A DNA stretch of 64,000 nucleotides from Sphingobacteriaceae bacterium (lineage in GTDB: Bacteria; Bacteroidota; Bacteroidia; B-17B0; Aurantibacillaceae), in the NCBI GenBank assembly GCA_002319075.1, contig NVQB01000001.1, forward strand, positions 4,526,001-4,590,000, in the 5' to 3' direction. The notes below the pieces were generated by a model. That model was not told the origin of the DNA. It saw only the letters and a list, made by a program, of their open reading frames with translations, and did no database searches. This document shows, in pieces, positions 34,903 through 43,283 of the stretch. The number at the start of each line of letters is the position of its first letter. Positions within the stretch are counted from its first letter, which is position 1. A program made the translations under genes and the position numbers.

Positions 34903-35216
34903 AAATGTTAAAATCGAAAAGGGGCCGGTTTTTCTGCCTGTTGTATCCAGGCCATATTGAGCGACGTTCGGAAGAATTTCTTTAATTCTTTTTTGAACAT
35001 CTTCCGTCATGCTATTGATGAGATGTGTTGCACCAAGTTCTTTAGCAAATAGCGACCATAATAAAATCTCTTGCCACCCTATCGGTGTGGCAAATTCCTG
35101 TCGCCATAATGCGAACCAGAATTTCGTCTGGCTTTGGATCATCGAGCAATACCTTTTTGTAATTCAAATTTGCCACCCTTTTTGCCGACTACCGCGGCTG
35201 TAATTTCTTTTTGCAT
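34903..35216 (-). pseudogene. zinc alcohol dehydrogenase remnant
   Basis: Starting at 35216 the minus strand reads MQKEITAAVVGKKGGKFELQ. It then shifts frame to DDPKPDEILVRIMATGICHT and jumps to FAKELGATHLINSMTEDVQK. These are separate segments of an NAD(P)-dependent alcohol dehydrogenase (catalytic Cys region, then the middle of the Rossmann domain). A frameshift and a large internal deletion have destroyed it. Confidence 0.6.
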
Positions 35217-35252
35217 AATAAACTATTTTAATTGGTTAGTATTTAAATAGTT

Positions 35253-35996
35253 TTAGTTGGCGTTAAACCAGCTATTTAAGTCATTCAGTTCCTGTTCTAT
35301 AATCTGATGTCCCATTGCGTATTCGTGATAGCTTAACTTTACCTTCTGCTGCTCTAAGTAGGTTTTAGCAGCTTTAGCATAGGCTACCTGTAAAGTTCCA
35401 TCCTGATTGCCATGCGCAAGAAATACATTGAGTTGCTGGAGATCTTTTGCGTTCAACACAGAAGGCTTAATTTCATCCATCAATCTTCCGCTAAGAACTG
35501 CAATGCCTTTGAGCAATTCCGGATGCGTTAGTCCAACATTAAAACTCATGATCGCACCCTGGCTAAAACCACCCAGATACACTTCATCAAGATCATACTT
35601 CTTTTTAATTTCCGTTATAAAATCAATTATGATCTTTCTGCTTGATATTTCCTGCTCATGGTTAAAAACGGGTTTGCCAGTTGAAAAGTCAACCTGATAC
35701 CAGGCATAGCTGCCTTCGCTCAGAGTAACCGGACCTCTTGCTGAGATGACTATAAGGTCTTTTGGAAGTTGAGAAGCCAGGCTAAATAGGTCCTGTTCGT
35801 TACTTCCAACTCCGTGTAACAGAATTACTGCTTTATGTTTTACCGATTTGATTTGAGGTTCATGCACCAAATATTTTAAGCCGGACTTGCTGGATATTAA
35901 TTCGTTCATTTTTATTTCTTTTCCTTTAGTTGTTTGTGCTGCGATAATGCCTGTAATAAAAAGCATTATTGAAATGTATTTTAGTTTAAGTGTCAT
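35253..35996 (-). CDS. secreted phospholipase/carboxylesterase-type alpha/beta hydrolase
   Basis: 247 residues. A signal peptide covers residues 1-20. The hydrolase begins with VILLHGVGSNEQDLFSLASQ, and the nucleophile elbow is LGGFSQGAIMSF (Ser in GFSQG). A later Asp (GNQDGTL) and His (AMGHQI) complete the catalytic triad. It resembles the YpfH/Est-type carboxylesterase family. Its ATG overlaps the stop of the upstream dioxygenase-like gene by 1 nt (TAATG), so the two are translationally coupled. The substrate is unknown. Confidence 0.85.
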   Translation of the reverse strand: MTLKLKYISIMLFITGIIAAQTTKGKEIKMNELISSKSGLKYLVHEPQIKSVKHKAVILLHGVGSNEQDLFSLASQLPKDLIVISARGPVTLSEGSYAWYQVDFSTGKPVFNHEQEISSRKIIIDFITEIKKKYDLDEVYLGGFSQGAIMSFNVGLTHPELLKGIAVLSGRLMDEIKPSVLNAKDLQQLNVFLAHGNQDGTLQVAYAKAAKTYLEQQKVKLSYHEYAMGHQIIEQELNDLNSWFNAN

Positions 35997-36877
35997 TAGC
36001 CGATTTTTACCGATGTCATTGTTAAAGAACCTCCAACTGCCTTGTCATTAAAAAATGATACCGGCTCATTTTTTCCTTGCAAGCCGAGCGAATACATTAA
36101 TGGTAAATAATGTTCGGGGGTAGGGATAGCCATCAGTGCGTCTTTTCCAAGGGAAGAATAATTGATCAAAGGTTTGTGATCTCCATTTTGGATAAAGCCT
36201 TTGAATTTATTATTGATACCGATTGCCCAATCGTATCCGTATTCGGTATCATTCAATTTATCCCAAGCCACCATGCCAAGGTTGTGAACGATATTGCCAC
36301 TACCCATAATTAAAACTCCTTTTTTGCGTAGTGCATAAAGTTCTTTTGCAAGATCGTAATGGTATTGAGGCCCTTTGTTATAATCTATGCTTAACTGTAA
36401 GACCGGGATATTAGCATCAGGATACATGTGTCTGACAATAGTCCAGGTACCGTGATCTAAACCCCAGTCGTGATCCATCTCAACTTTAGCAGAGTGAATT
36501 AATTTTACAGTTTCAGCAGCTAAAGCCGCATTGCCGGGAGCGGGATATTGTACCGCAAAGAGTTCTTTTGGGAAACCACCAAAATCATGGATGGTTTTTG
36601 GAAAATCCATTGCGGTAATCTTAGTGCCATTCGTAAACCAATGGGCTGAAATGACCAATACAGCTTTAGGAGTAGAAATTTCTTTCGCCATTTGTTTCCA
36701 GCGACGATTAAATTCTGAATCTTCAATTCCGTTCATTGGAGAGCCATGACCTACAAATAAAACCGGCATCACTTCTTCCTGTTCTTTCAATTCTTGTGTA
36801 AAGTTTTTAAAAGCCGAAAGTGTTGTGATTCCCATTGCTGCAACTGCTGCTGATTGTATGAATTTTTTCCTGTCCAT
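35996..36877 (-). CDS. 4,5-DOPA dioxygenase extradiol-like protein (YgiD/LigB family)
   Basis: 293 residues from ATG 36877; a longer start at 36916 lacks support. An N-terminal export-type sequence (DRKKFIQSAAVAAMGITT) suggests secretion. LigB-type extradiol dioxygenase features include PVLFVGHGSPMNGIE, MDHDWGLDHGTWTI and VLIMGSGNIVHNLG, with metal-binding histidines in these motifs. It would open catecholic rings such as DOPA with oxygen. It precedes the esterase gene (1-nt overlap) and follows a SnoaL lipoprotein gene. Confidence 0.87.
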   Translation of the reverse strand: MDRKKFIQSAAVAAMGITTLSAFKNFTQELKEQEEVMPVLFVGHGSPMNGIEDSEFNRRWKQMAKEISTPKAVLVISAHWFTNGTKITAMDFPKTIHDFGGFPKELFAVQYPAPGNAALAAETVKLIHSAKVEMDHDWGLDHGTWTIVRHMYPDANIPVLQLSIDYNKGPQYHYDLAKELYALRKKGVLIMGSGNIVHNLGMVAWDKLNDTEYGYDWAIGINNKFKGFIQNGDHKPLINYSSLGKDALMAIPTPEHYLPLMYSLGLQGKNEPVSFFNDKAVGGSLTMTSVKIG

Positions 36878-36935
36878 GATTTCTATGTTTTGAAAAGAAG
36901 AGGTACTTGATAGCACCTCTTCTTTTGATTAATTA

Positions 36936-37514
36936 TTATTTTAAACCTAATTGTGTGGCGTAGGTTTGATTGTCCCAGAACAAATGTTCTTCTATCATCA
37001 CACCGTTTTCCCAAAGTCCTACAGTTGCCATTGGCATTTTAAAAGCTTTGCCAGTTGGTTGAATAAATTTGCCACCACCAATTGGCATTGGTAATGTGAA
37101 TGTTCCTTCAAAAACGCCGGTTACGATGGTGTATTTTCCTGAGCCAAATTTAATTGGATGTTCTTTGATACGTGTATCAGGAGCATGTACAAATAATTTT
37201 TTCAGATCTTCAATATGCGTTTCAATACCTTGCGCAAGGTGTCCATCAGGCCAGAATACTTTAATGTTTGCTGCATGGCTTTCTTTTAATCTGTCCCATT
37301 TTTGGTTGCTGAATACATCAAAATCGAGTTCGTCAAATGTTTTTAAGTGTGCAGCGATGCTGTCGTTTTCAGAAGCAACTTTTAAAGCAAGTTGTTTCAA
37401 ACTTTCGATTTCTTCGTTAGAAACTTTAGAAGAATTGTCCGCTGGTTGTTGGCAGCTTTGAAAAAGGCCTGCTGAAAGCGCAAGAGTTAAGATTGTCAGT
37501 TTAATTGTTTTCAT
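36936..37514 (-). CDS. SnoaL/ester-cyclase-like lipoprotein
   Basis: 192 residues from ATG 37514. The lipoprotein signal peptide ends in AGLFQSC (Cys ~19 lipidated). A SnoaL-like (NTF2-fold) domain follows, with HAANIKVFWPDGHLAQGIE and EHLFWDNQTYATQLG, as in ester cyclases of the SnoaL family. It lies between an NADP-binding protein and the dioxygenase-like gene and is probably in the same transcript (gaps of 37 and 58 nt). Catalytic activity is not certain. Confidence 0.8.
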   Translation of the reverse strand: MKTIKLTILTLALSAGLFQSCQQPADNSSKVSNEEIESLKQLALKVASENDSIAAHLKTFDELDFDVFSNQKWDRLKESHAANIKVFWPDGHLAQGIETHIEDLKKLFVHAPDTRIKEHPIKFGSGKYTIVTGVFEGTFTLPMPIGGGKFIQPTGKAFKMPMATVGLWENGVMIEEHLFWDNQTYATQLGLK

Positions 37515-37551
37515 GTTGATTGGTTTTATTTTAAGGTTAATTGTATTTGAA

Positions 37552-38205
37552 TTATATTTTTGATTTTGCTTCTTCAAGTGTGACAGCTTTACCCATAGCT
37601 CCGAATTCATGCAGATCTCCGAAAACTTCCATGCGAATAGATTGATCTAATGCCCCAAGTCTTACAGGTTCAAAGCCGTTATCTTTTATAAGTTGCTCAA
37701 TGGCTGGATTGATTGTAACATCGTCTGTAGCATAAAATTCTACTGAAACTGGATTACTAAAAGCAGCAATCGAAAGAGAGGCAGCACCGAGACTTCCGAG
37801 AGCTTTTGCCAACTTTGCGTTTTCAGGTAACAAGGTTGAAAGAATTTGCCCGGACGATTCATTTTGTCCGATTATTTTTTTGAATCCGCCTTTTTCGTCC
37901 GGTGCAATTGGATTAGAAGGATCGATAATGATTTTGCCTTCTAATTCAGTAGCATATTCGATAAACAGTTCTTTAATAGAAGCAAAGTAAACGGCAAATA
38001 CAATAATATCTGCCCCTTTAATAGCATCTGCTATTTCCGCTGGTTGAGCAAGTGTACCTAAAGTTTCAGATAGTTCTTTAGCTTTTGAAAACGTTTTATC
38101 TGCCAGAATTACTTCGCGTTTGCTTTTTACAAGATTTGTAGCAAGTGCGTTTCCTATATTGCCTAGCCCAATAATGGCTACTTTTTGTTTTGTTGAATTT
38201 TCCAT
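37552..38205 (-). CDS. F420-dependent-type NADP oxidoreductase (NADPH-binding)
   Basis: 217 residues from ATG 38205. N-terminal Rossmann motif KVAIIGLGNIGNALATNLVK, then IIVFAVYFASIKELF and IIDPSNPIAPDEKGG. These match the NADP-oxidoreductase coenzyme-F420-dependent family, which in Bacteroidota uses NADP(H) without F420. It heads the four-gene minus-strand operon with the SnoaL, dioxygenase and esterase genes, 94 bp downstream of a Crp/Fnr gene. Confidence 0.82.
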   Translation of the reverse strand: MENSTKQKVAIIGLGNIGNALATNLVKSKREVILADKTFSKAKELSETLGTLAQPAEIADAIKGADIIVFAVYFASIKELFIEYATELEGKIIIDPSNPIAPDEKGGFKKIIGQNESSGQILSTLLPENAKLAKALGSLGAASLSIAAFSNPVSVEFYATDDVTINPAIEQLIKDNGFEPVRLGALDQSIRMEVFGDLHEFGAMGKAVTLEEAKSKI

Positions 38206-38299
38206 GATCGTTTGTATTAGATTAAATTTCTGATACAAAGATCGGTAGAGTGAAGACCTCGGGCCAATGACCTAGTTTAGGAAATACTCTTAAACTAGT

Positions 38300-38911
38300 T
38301 TAAGGGTGCTTCTGGGATACCCGCTCATTGCGGATTCGGCTTAGAAATTCGGGCGTAATGCCGAGAAAAGAGGCTATGTAAGTATTAGGTACACGGTTCA
38401 CAATAGTGGGGTATTGTTTCAGAAAGGACTCGTAGCGCACCCGCGCATCGGTACTGATGTTTTGTAATAGTCGCTCTTGTAAACCCACAAGATTATTTTC
38501 CATCAATACTCTAAAGATCTGGTTGAATTTTGGAGCAATTTCGTAAAGATTCAATAGGTCATCATGGCTAATCTGCAAAACTACCGTTTCTTCTATGGCC
38601 TCTATATTCAACGCAGAAGGATACCGTTTGTAGAAACTTCCAAGATCTGACACCCACCAGTTTTCAATAGCAAACTGAATAATATGTGTAGTTCCCGAAT
38701 CATCTACTTTATACATGCGTAAACAACCTTTAACCACAAAGGAGATGGTATTGCACAAATCACCTTCCTGTAGTAAAAATTGTTTTTTTCGATACAGGCG
38801 GGAATGAAATTTATTTGATACTAACTCTGTTTCCTCTGTCGTTAACGGCATAATGCGGTTAAAATAATCCACCAAAGGCGCGGCAGAACTGGGTAATGGA
38901 GTTGCTTTCAT
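38300..38911 (-). CDS. Crp/Fnr-family regulator (second of a tandem pair)
   Basis: 203 residues. The cNMP-binding-type domain (KKQFLLQEGDLCNTISFVVK, ALNIEAIEETVVLQISHDDL) precedes a short HTH (NTYIASFLGITPEFLSRIRN). It is a clear paralogue of the next upstream gene, whose stop its ATG overlaps by 1 nt. It closes the operon that contains the ergothioneine genes. The effector is unknown. Confidence 0.87.
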   Translation of the reverse strand: MKATPLPSSAAPLVDYFNRIMPLTTEETELVSNKFHSRLYRKKQFLLQEGDLCNTISFVVKGCLRMYKVDDSGTTHIIQFAIENWWVSDLGSFYKRYPSALNIEAIEETVVLQISHDDLLNLYEIAPKFNQIFRVLMENNLVGLQERLLQNISTDARVRYESFLKQYPTIVNRVPNTYIASFLGITPEFLSRIRNERVSQKHP

Positions 38912-39609
38912 TATTTAGCCGTTTTTCTTTTTACTGATTTGCGCGTGGATATTTTCTTTCTGATCTTACTCAGAAATTGTGGTGTAATACCAAGATAGGA
39001 AGCAATCTCTGTATTGGGCAGCCTGTTGATCAATTGCGGATATTGTTCCCTGAATGTAACATACCTGTCATCTGCCGTAGAGCTGATGCTTTGCAACACG
39101 CGATTTTGCAATTCGATATATTTTTGTTCAATAATGATCCGAAAATTACGATCAAACTTATGGTAATTGATATACAGGTAAAGCAGATCGTCATGCGCAA
39201 TTTGCAGAACCAGCGAGGGCTCTACAGCCTCAATATTCAGCTTGCTTGGGCTCATCTCATAAAAGCTTTGAAAGTCTGCTATCCATTCGTTTTCGGCAGC
39301 GAACTGCAAATTATGTTCAACACCTTTTAGATCAACAGCAAACATTTTAAAACATCCTGACACAACAAATGAATAGTGTTTGCAAACATCGCCCTCCTGG
39401 AGGAGATAGTTTTTACGTTTTATAGTACGTTCAGTAAACAGACGTGTGACTTCATCACGCTCTTTTTTATTCAGAGGGAAAAACTCTTTAAAATGACGAT
39501 AAACAATCTCCTGAGACTCTTTTGATATTTGATTTTGGGCTGCGATAGCGGTAGTTTTGGTTATTGGTAAAGGTATGAAAAAACCGCTTTTTAGTTGTCT
39601 TTCATACAA
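38911..39609 (-). CDS. Crp/Fnr-family regulator (first of a tandem pair)
   Basis: 232 residues starting at TTG 39609; no in-frame ATG lies near. A cNMP-binding-type domain (KNYLLQEGDVCKHYSFVVSG, LNIEAVEPSLVLQIAHDDLL) precedes an HTH (NTEIASYLGITPQFLSKIRK). The basic tail ends KSVKRKTAK. The start lies 19 nt inside the end of the ABC permease gene, so translation is probably coupled. It is paralogous to 38300-38911. Confidence 0.83.
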   Translation of the reverse strand: MYERQLKSGFFIPLPITKTTAIAAQNQISKESQEIVYRHFKEFFPLNKKERDEVTRLFTERTIKRKNYLLQEGDVCKHYSFVVSGCFKMFAVDLKGVEHNLQFAAENEWIADFQSFYEMSPSKLNIEAVEPSLVLQIAHDDLLYLYINYHKFDRNFRIIIEQKYIELQNRVLQSISSTADDRYVTFREQYPQLINRLPNTEIASYLGITPQFLSKIRKKISTRKSVKRKTAK

Positions 39610-41153
39610 CTTTTAAGGTCTGAAATAGTCTTGATTTTTAGTGTACTGGCTTGTTGCTCTCGCATCATAAGCGCATAGGTATTATTGAAGCCAAGCGGCA
39701 TTAACCATTTAAGTCTGTATTTGTTTTGAAACTCTGTACTCACATAGTTGTAGGTACTTTTGGAATCGGCAGTCGCTCTTTTCACAACTTCGGGCGAGGG
39801 ATTCAGAAGCACCAGTAGACCGGTTCCTGTATATTCCGGATAGAAGTCAATGCCATCATTCATTAAAGCGTCAAAGCATATTTTAGTGCCGCCTAAGCCT
39901 GTTTTTGTTTGTACTTTGTAATTGGTATAGCCTTCAACTATTATTCTATAGAGTTCTACCAGGATATACTGTTCTCCAAATATTTTCGAGCCAATTCGGA
40001 CAGTGCCGTCATGACCACCTCTTGGCTCCTTATAAATACCGGCGCTAATTAAGAAATCCTTAGCCACTTTTTCGGGAGTTTGATTTAAATAGTCAGTTTT
40101 ATAATTTAAATTAGTCATTACTGAATCGGTGATTCTTCCAGCCAGCAGGTTAAGTGTTTCTTCCAGATCAGGAAATTTTTGGAGCGTTGTGAACTTCATT
40201 ATCGGTGCGGCCTGATAAGGTGGAAAGATCTTTTTATCATCATCAAGCACAGTAAGATTGTAAGCCTTGATCCTTCCATCCGTTGAGTAGCCACTGATCA
40301 CATCCAGCTCTCCTTCATAAACAGCTTTATACATGATGGCATCACTAACAATGGTTGGATTCATATGCAGGCCATATACGGATCGTAATCCAAGATCGCC
40401 ATCCTGCCGGCCCATAAACTCAGGTGTGAATGCTGCCACTAATTTTGAATTTGACCTTGGTATAAAAAACCAAAGACATGGAATAACAAGTATAATAACA
40501 GTAACAAACAGAACTTTTTTAAAAGCTCTGTAACTCAGGCGCTGCAAGCCCGCAATAACAGTATCAAGCACTATTGCCATAAGCGCAGCGGGTATAGCGC
40601 CTGCCAGTATCATGTTTGTATTGTTTAGAGAAATGCCACCAAATATAAATTCACCCAGACCTCCTGCCGCAACGAAAGAGGCCAGTGTAGCAACCCCAAC
40701 ATTAATAACAGCAGCCGTACGTATCCCGGCTATTATTACAGGCAGCGCCAAGGGTAATTCAACTTTAAAAAGAATTTGCGATTTACTCATGCCCAATGCG
40801 CGGGCAGCCTCCGTGGTGTCTAAGCTGACACCAACAATGCCGGTGAACGTATTACGAATAATGGGAAGTAAGGCATAGATTAAAAGCGCAACGATGGCGG
40901 GTTTTGCGCCAATGCCTAAAGCGGGAATCATGAAGCCTAGTAATGCAATGCTTGGTATGGTTTGCAACACACCTGCAAGGCCAAGAACCGGTTTTGAAAA
41001 TCCTTTTCTGCGGACGATAAGAATACCCAATGGAACACCTATTGCAATCGCAAAGAGGAGGGAAATAAAAGTTAAGCCCAAATGTTGAAGTACTTGAGTA
41101 AACAACTTTTCGTGTTGATCGGAAATGAATTGCCAAAAACCTTGTTCTTCCAT
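39591..41153 (-). CDS. ABC importer permease fused to solute-binding domain (EgtU/OpuB type)
   Basis: 520 residues. The N-terminal ~200 residues carry a ProW/OpuBB-type permease with the EAARALGMSKSQI coupling loop. After a linker helix (~207-225) lies a betaine/ergothioneine-type solute-binding domain with GYSTDGRIKAYNL, PPYQAAPIM, GLGGTKICFDALMNDGIDFY and PEYTGTG. Compared with OpuBC/EgtU, the half normally second comes first, so the domain appears circularly permuted. The neighbouring egtB/egtD genes favour ergothioneine or hercynine-like substrates over glycine betaine. Confidence 0.85.
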   Translation of the reverse strand: MEEQGFWQFISDQHEKLFTQVLQHLGLTFISLLFAIAIGVPLGILIVRRKGFSKPVLGLAGVLQTIPSIALLGFMIPALGIGAKPAIVALLIYALLPIIRNTFTGIVGVSLDTTEAARALGMSKSQILFKVELPLALPVIIAGIRTAAVINVGVATLASFVAAGGLGEFIFGGISLNNTNMILAGAIPAALMAIVLDTVIAGLQRLSYRAFKKVLFVTVIILVIPCLWFFIPRSNSKLVAAFTPEFMGRQDGDLGLRSVYGLHMNPTIVSDAIMYKAVYEGELDVISGYSTDGRIKAYNLTVLDDDKKIFPPYQAAPIMKFTTLQKFPDLEETLNLLAGRITDSVMTNLNYKTDYLNQTPEKVAKDFLISAGIYKEPRGGHDGTVRIGSKIFGEQYILVELYRIIVEGYTNYKVQTKTGLGGTKICFDALMNDGIDFYPEYTGTGLLVLLNPSPEVVKRATADSKSTYNYVSTEFQNKYRLKWLMPLGFNNTYALMMREQQASTLKIKTISDLKSCMKDN

Positions 41154-42076
41154 CAGTGTATAACTTTTTTTCGATAGTCATGAAATGCTTTGATCAGTTC
41201 ATCATAGCTGTCGGAATATTTTTTATCGCTGCTCAGCTTTTCCATAGCAGCCCATACGCTCGCATTTAGGGGGAGAGCTGTGTCGATATATAGCTGTTGT
41301 GGATTTGCATGCAGGTGACCAAGATCTTGTAACTTTACGACCTGGTATTCCAACAAAAGCCTGTGGCTATTTAAAAACGTTTTCGCAAAATCATTTACCG
41401 GATTAAATAATAGCTCGGCAGGACTGCCTGTTTGTACGATAGCTCCTTTATCCATAAGGCAGATCTTGTCACCAAGTTTAAATGCTTCCTGCACATCGTG
41501 TGTTACCATTACAATGGTTTTGTTTTTCAGCTCTTCCAAAGCTTTAAATTCTGATTGAATGGCTGCTCTGGTAACATTATCTAAAGCACTGAAAGGTTCA
41601 TCCATTAATAACACCGGACTATTGGAAATGAGTGCACGTGCGATACCAATACGCTGCTGCTGACCACCGCTTAATTCGCGAGGATACATATCAAGGATTT
41701 CTGTAGCGAGATTCAGCATTTGTAAGAGTTCGTATGTGCGCTTAGATATTCTTTTCTCATCCCATCGAAGTAGACGCGGAACAATTGCGATGTTATCGCG
41801 GATGGAATAATGAGGGAATAAACCGCCGTGCTGCATTACATATCCAATGCCTCTTCTAAGTTCTTCAGGTTTTTGATTCCGGATATCATTACCGTTCATT
41901 AAAATAGTCCCGGTATCTGGTTCGATCAGCCTATTCAGCATTTTAAGCGTGGTTGTTTTCCCGCAGCCACTTGTGCCCAGCAATACCAAGGTTTGTGATG
42001 AAGCAGCGCGAAAGGAAATGTTGTCTGCCGCTAATGCAGTACCAAATTTTTTTGAAATTTCCTTTACTTCTATCAT
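41153..42076 (-). CDS. ABC importer ATP-binding protein (EgtV/OpuA type)
   Basis: 307 residues. Walker A LGTSGCGKTTTLKML (~32-46), Q-loop YVMQHGGLFPH, signature LSGGQQQRIGIARAL (~133), Walker B LLMDEPFSALD and the switch His in VMVTHDVQEA. The ~70 C-terminal residues are not a standard CBS pair. It overlaps the permease gene by 1 nt. Together they form a two-gene importer of the osmoprotectant/EgtUV class. Confidence 0.9.
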   Translation of the reverse strand: MIEVKEISKKFGTALAADNISFRAASSQTLVLLGTSGCGKTTTLKMLNRLIEPDTGTILMNGNDIRNQKPEELRRGIGYVMQHGGLFPHYSIRDNIAIVPRLLRWDEKRISKRTYELLQMLNLATEILDMYPRELSGGQQQRIGIARALISNSPVLLMDEPFSALDNVTRAAIQSEFKALEELKNKTIVMVTHDVQEAFKLGDKICLMDKGAIVQTGSPAELLFNPVNDFAKTFLNSHRLLLEYQVVKLQDLGHLHANPQQLYIDTALPLNASVWAAMEKLSSDKKYSDSYDELIKAFHDYRKKVIH

Positions 42077-42083
42077 CCTGTAA

Positions 42084-43268
42084 TTATTTTGCTAGTCTTA
42101 TACCTGTGAATTGCCATTTATGCCAGGGCTGAAAAAAGTTCCGGTAGGTTGGGCGGCTATGTTCTTTTGGTGTAGCAACAGATGCTCCGCGAAGTACCAT
42201 TTGATTTACCATGAACTTCCCATTGTATTCACCAATAGCGCCGGCTTCTTTTTTGTATCCCGGATAGGGCAGATAAGCGCTGCCAGTCCACTCCCAGCGC
42301 TGCCCCCAGTTCGTTTTATCAGAGGCAACTTCCCATTCAAATTCGGTAGGAAGTCGCATCCCTTTCCATGCTGCAAACGCAGAGGCTTCGTAAAAGTTGA
42401 TGTGGCAAACAGCTTCTTTCGGTGCTATTGGTTTTAACCCATTTAAGGTATAATTCATCCAGCCTCCATCCATTTGATGCCAGTATAATGGGGCTACAGC
42501 ATTATGTTCATTTACCCATTGCCAACCATCGGCGTGCCAAAAGCGAAAATCGGTATAGCCTCCGTCTTTAATAAACTCAAGATATTCTTCATTGCTCACC
42601 GGTTCTGAAGCTATTTCAAAATCATGTAAAAACACTTTGTGACGTCCTAACTCATTGTCAAAACAAAAGGCGTTTTCTTTGAAACCGATCTCGTAGATAC
42701 CTTCTGGTATTTTTATTGATTGTGCTAAGGAGATAGATTTTTCGGAAATTGACAACTCATTACCGTAGGCCGGAAATAAAGGATTGTGTCCTAAGATATA
42801 TTTAATGTCAGAGTATAATAATTCCTGATGTTGTTGTTCATGGTTGAGACCTAATTCGAGCAAATCTTGCAGTTCAGAAGAGAGCGAGTGATTTTTTAAA
42901 AAGAGAGCCATTTCCATATCAACGTGCGTGCGATATTTGTAAACGTCATCAACGGAAGGCCTGCTTAAATTTCCCCTGTCTGTTCTGATCACACGGGCCC
43001 CAATGGTTTCATAGTAGCTATTAAAAACAAAATTATAGTGCGGATTGAATTCCTTATAATCCGGAAAATTAGGCTTTAGTATAAATGTTTCAAAAAACCA
43101 GGTCGTATGACCTAAGTGCCATTTGGGAGGGCTTACGTCTGCAATAGGTTGTACCACGTAATCTTCCGTTTCTAATGGGCTGCAAATTGCTTCAGAATGT
43201 TTTCGGACTTCGGCATATTTCTTAATAAGCTCTTGTGTGCGGGTATCTATTAAGGCTTTATTTTCCAT
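42084..43268 (-). CDS. egtB: ergothioneine biosynthesis protein EgtB (hercynine oxygenase)
   Basis: 394 residues. An N-terminal DinB-like domain holds the iron-binding histidines in WHLGHTTWFFE (~51) and LNHEQQHQELL (~138-144). A C-terminal formylglycine-enzyme-type domain (~195-394) ends with SRPTYRNFFQPWHKWQFTGI. EgtB is a non-haem iron enzyme that joins hercynine to a thiol (cysteine or gamma-glutamylcysteine) with oxygen. It lies 15 nt after egtD. No EgtA, EgtC or EgtE is visible, so the thiol donor and lyase remain open. Confidence 0.95.
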   Translation of the reverse strand: MENKALIDTRTQELIKKYAEVRKHSEAICSPLETEDYVVQPIADVSPPKWHLGHTTWFFETFILKPNFPDYKEFNPHYNFVFNSYYETIGARVIRTDRGNLSRPSVDDVYKYRTHVDMEMALFLKNHSLSSELQDLLELGLNHEQQHQELLYSDIKYILGHNPLFPAYGNELSISEKSISLAQSIKIPEGIYEIGFKENAFCFDNELGRHKVFLHDFEIASEPVSNEEYLEFIKDGGYTDFRFWHADGWQWVNEHNAVAPLYWHQMDGGWMNYTLNGLKPIAPKEAVCHINFYEASAFAAWKGMRLPTEFEWEVASDKTNWGQRWEWTGSAYLPYPGYKKEAGAIGEYNGKFMVNQMVLRGASVATPKEHSRPTYRNFFQPWHKWQFTGIRLAK

Positions 43269-43283
43269 GACTGTAATATAAAT

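Noticed and set aside
39591-42076. simple glycine-betaine transporter as the sole reading
   Set aside because: Not rejected entirely, but linkage to egtB and egtD in one operon makes an ergothioneine-type substrate more likely.
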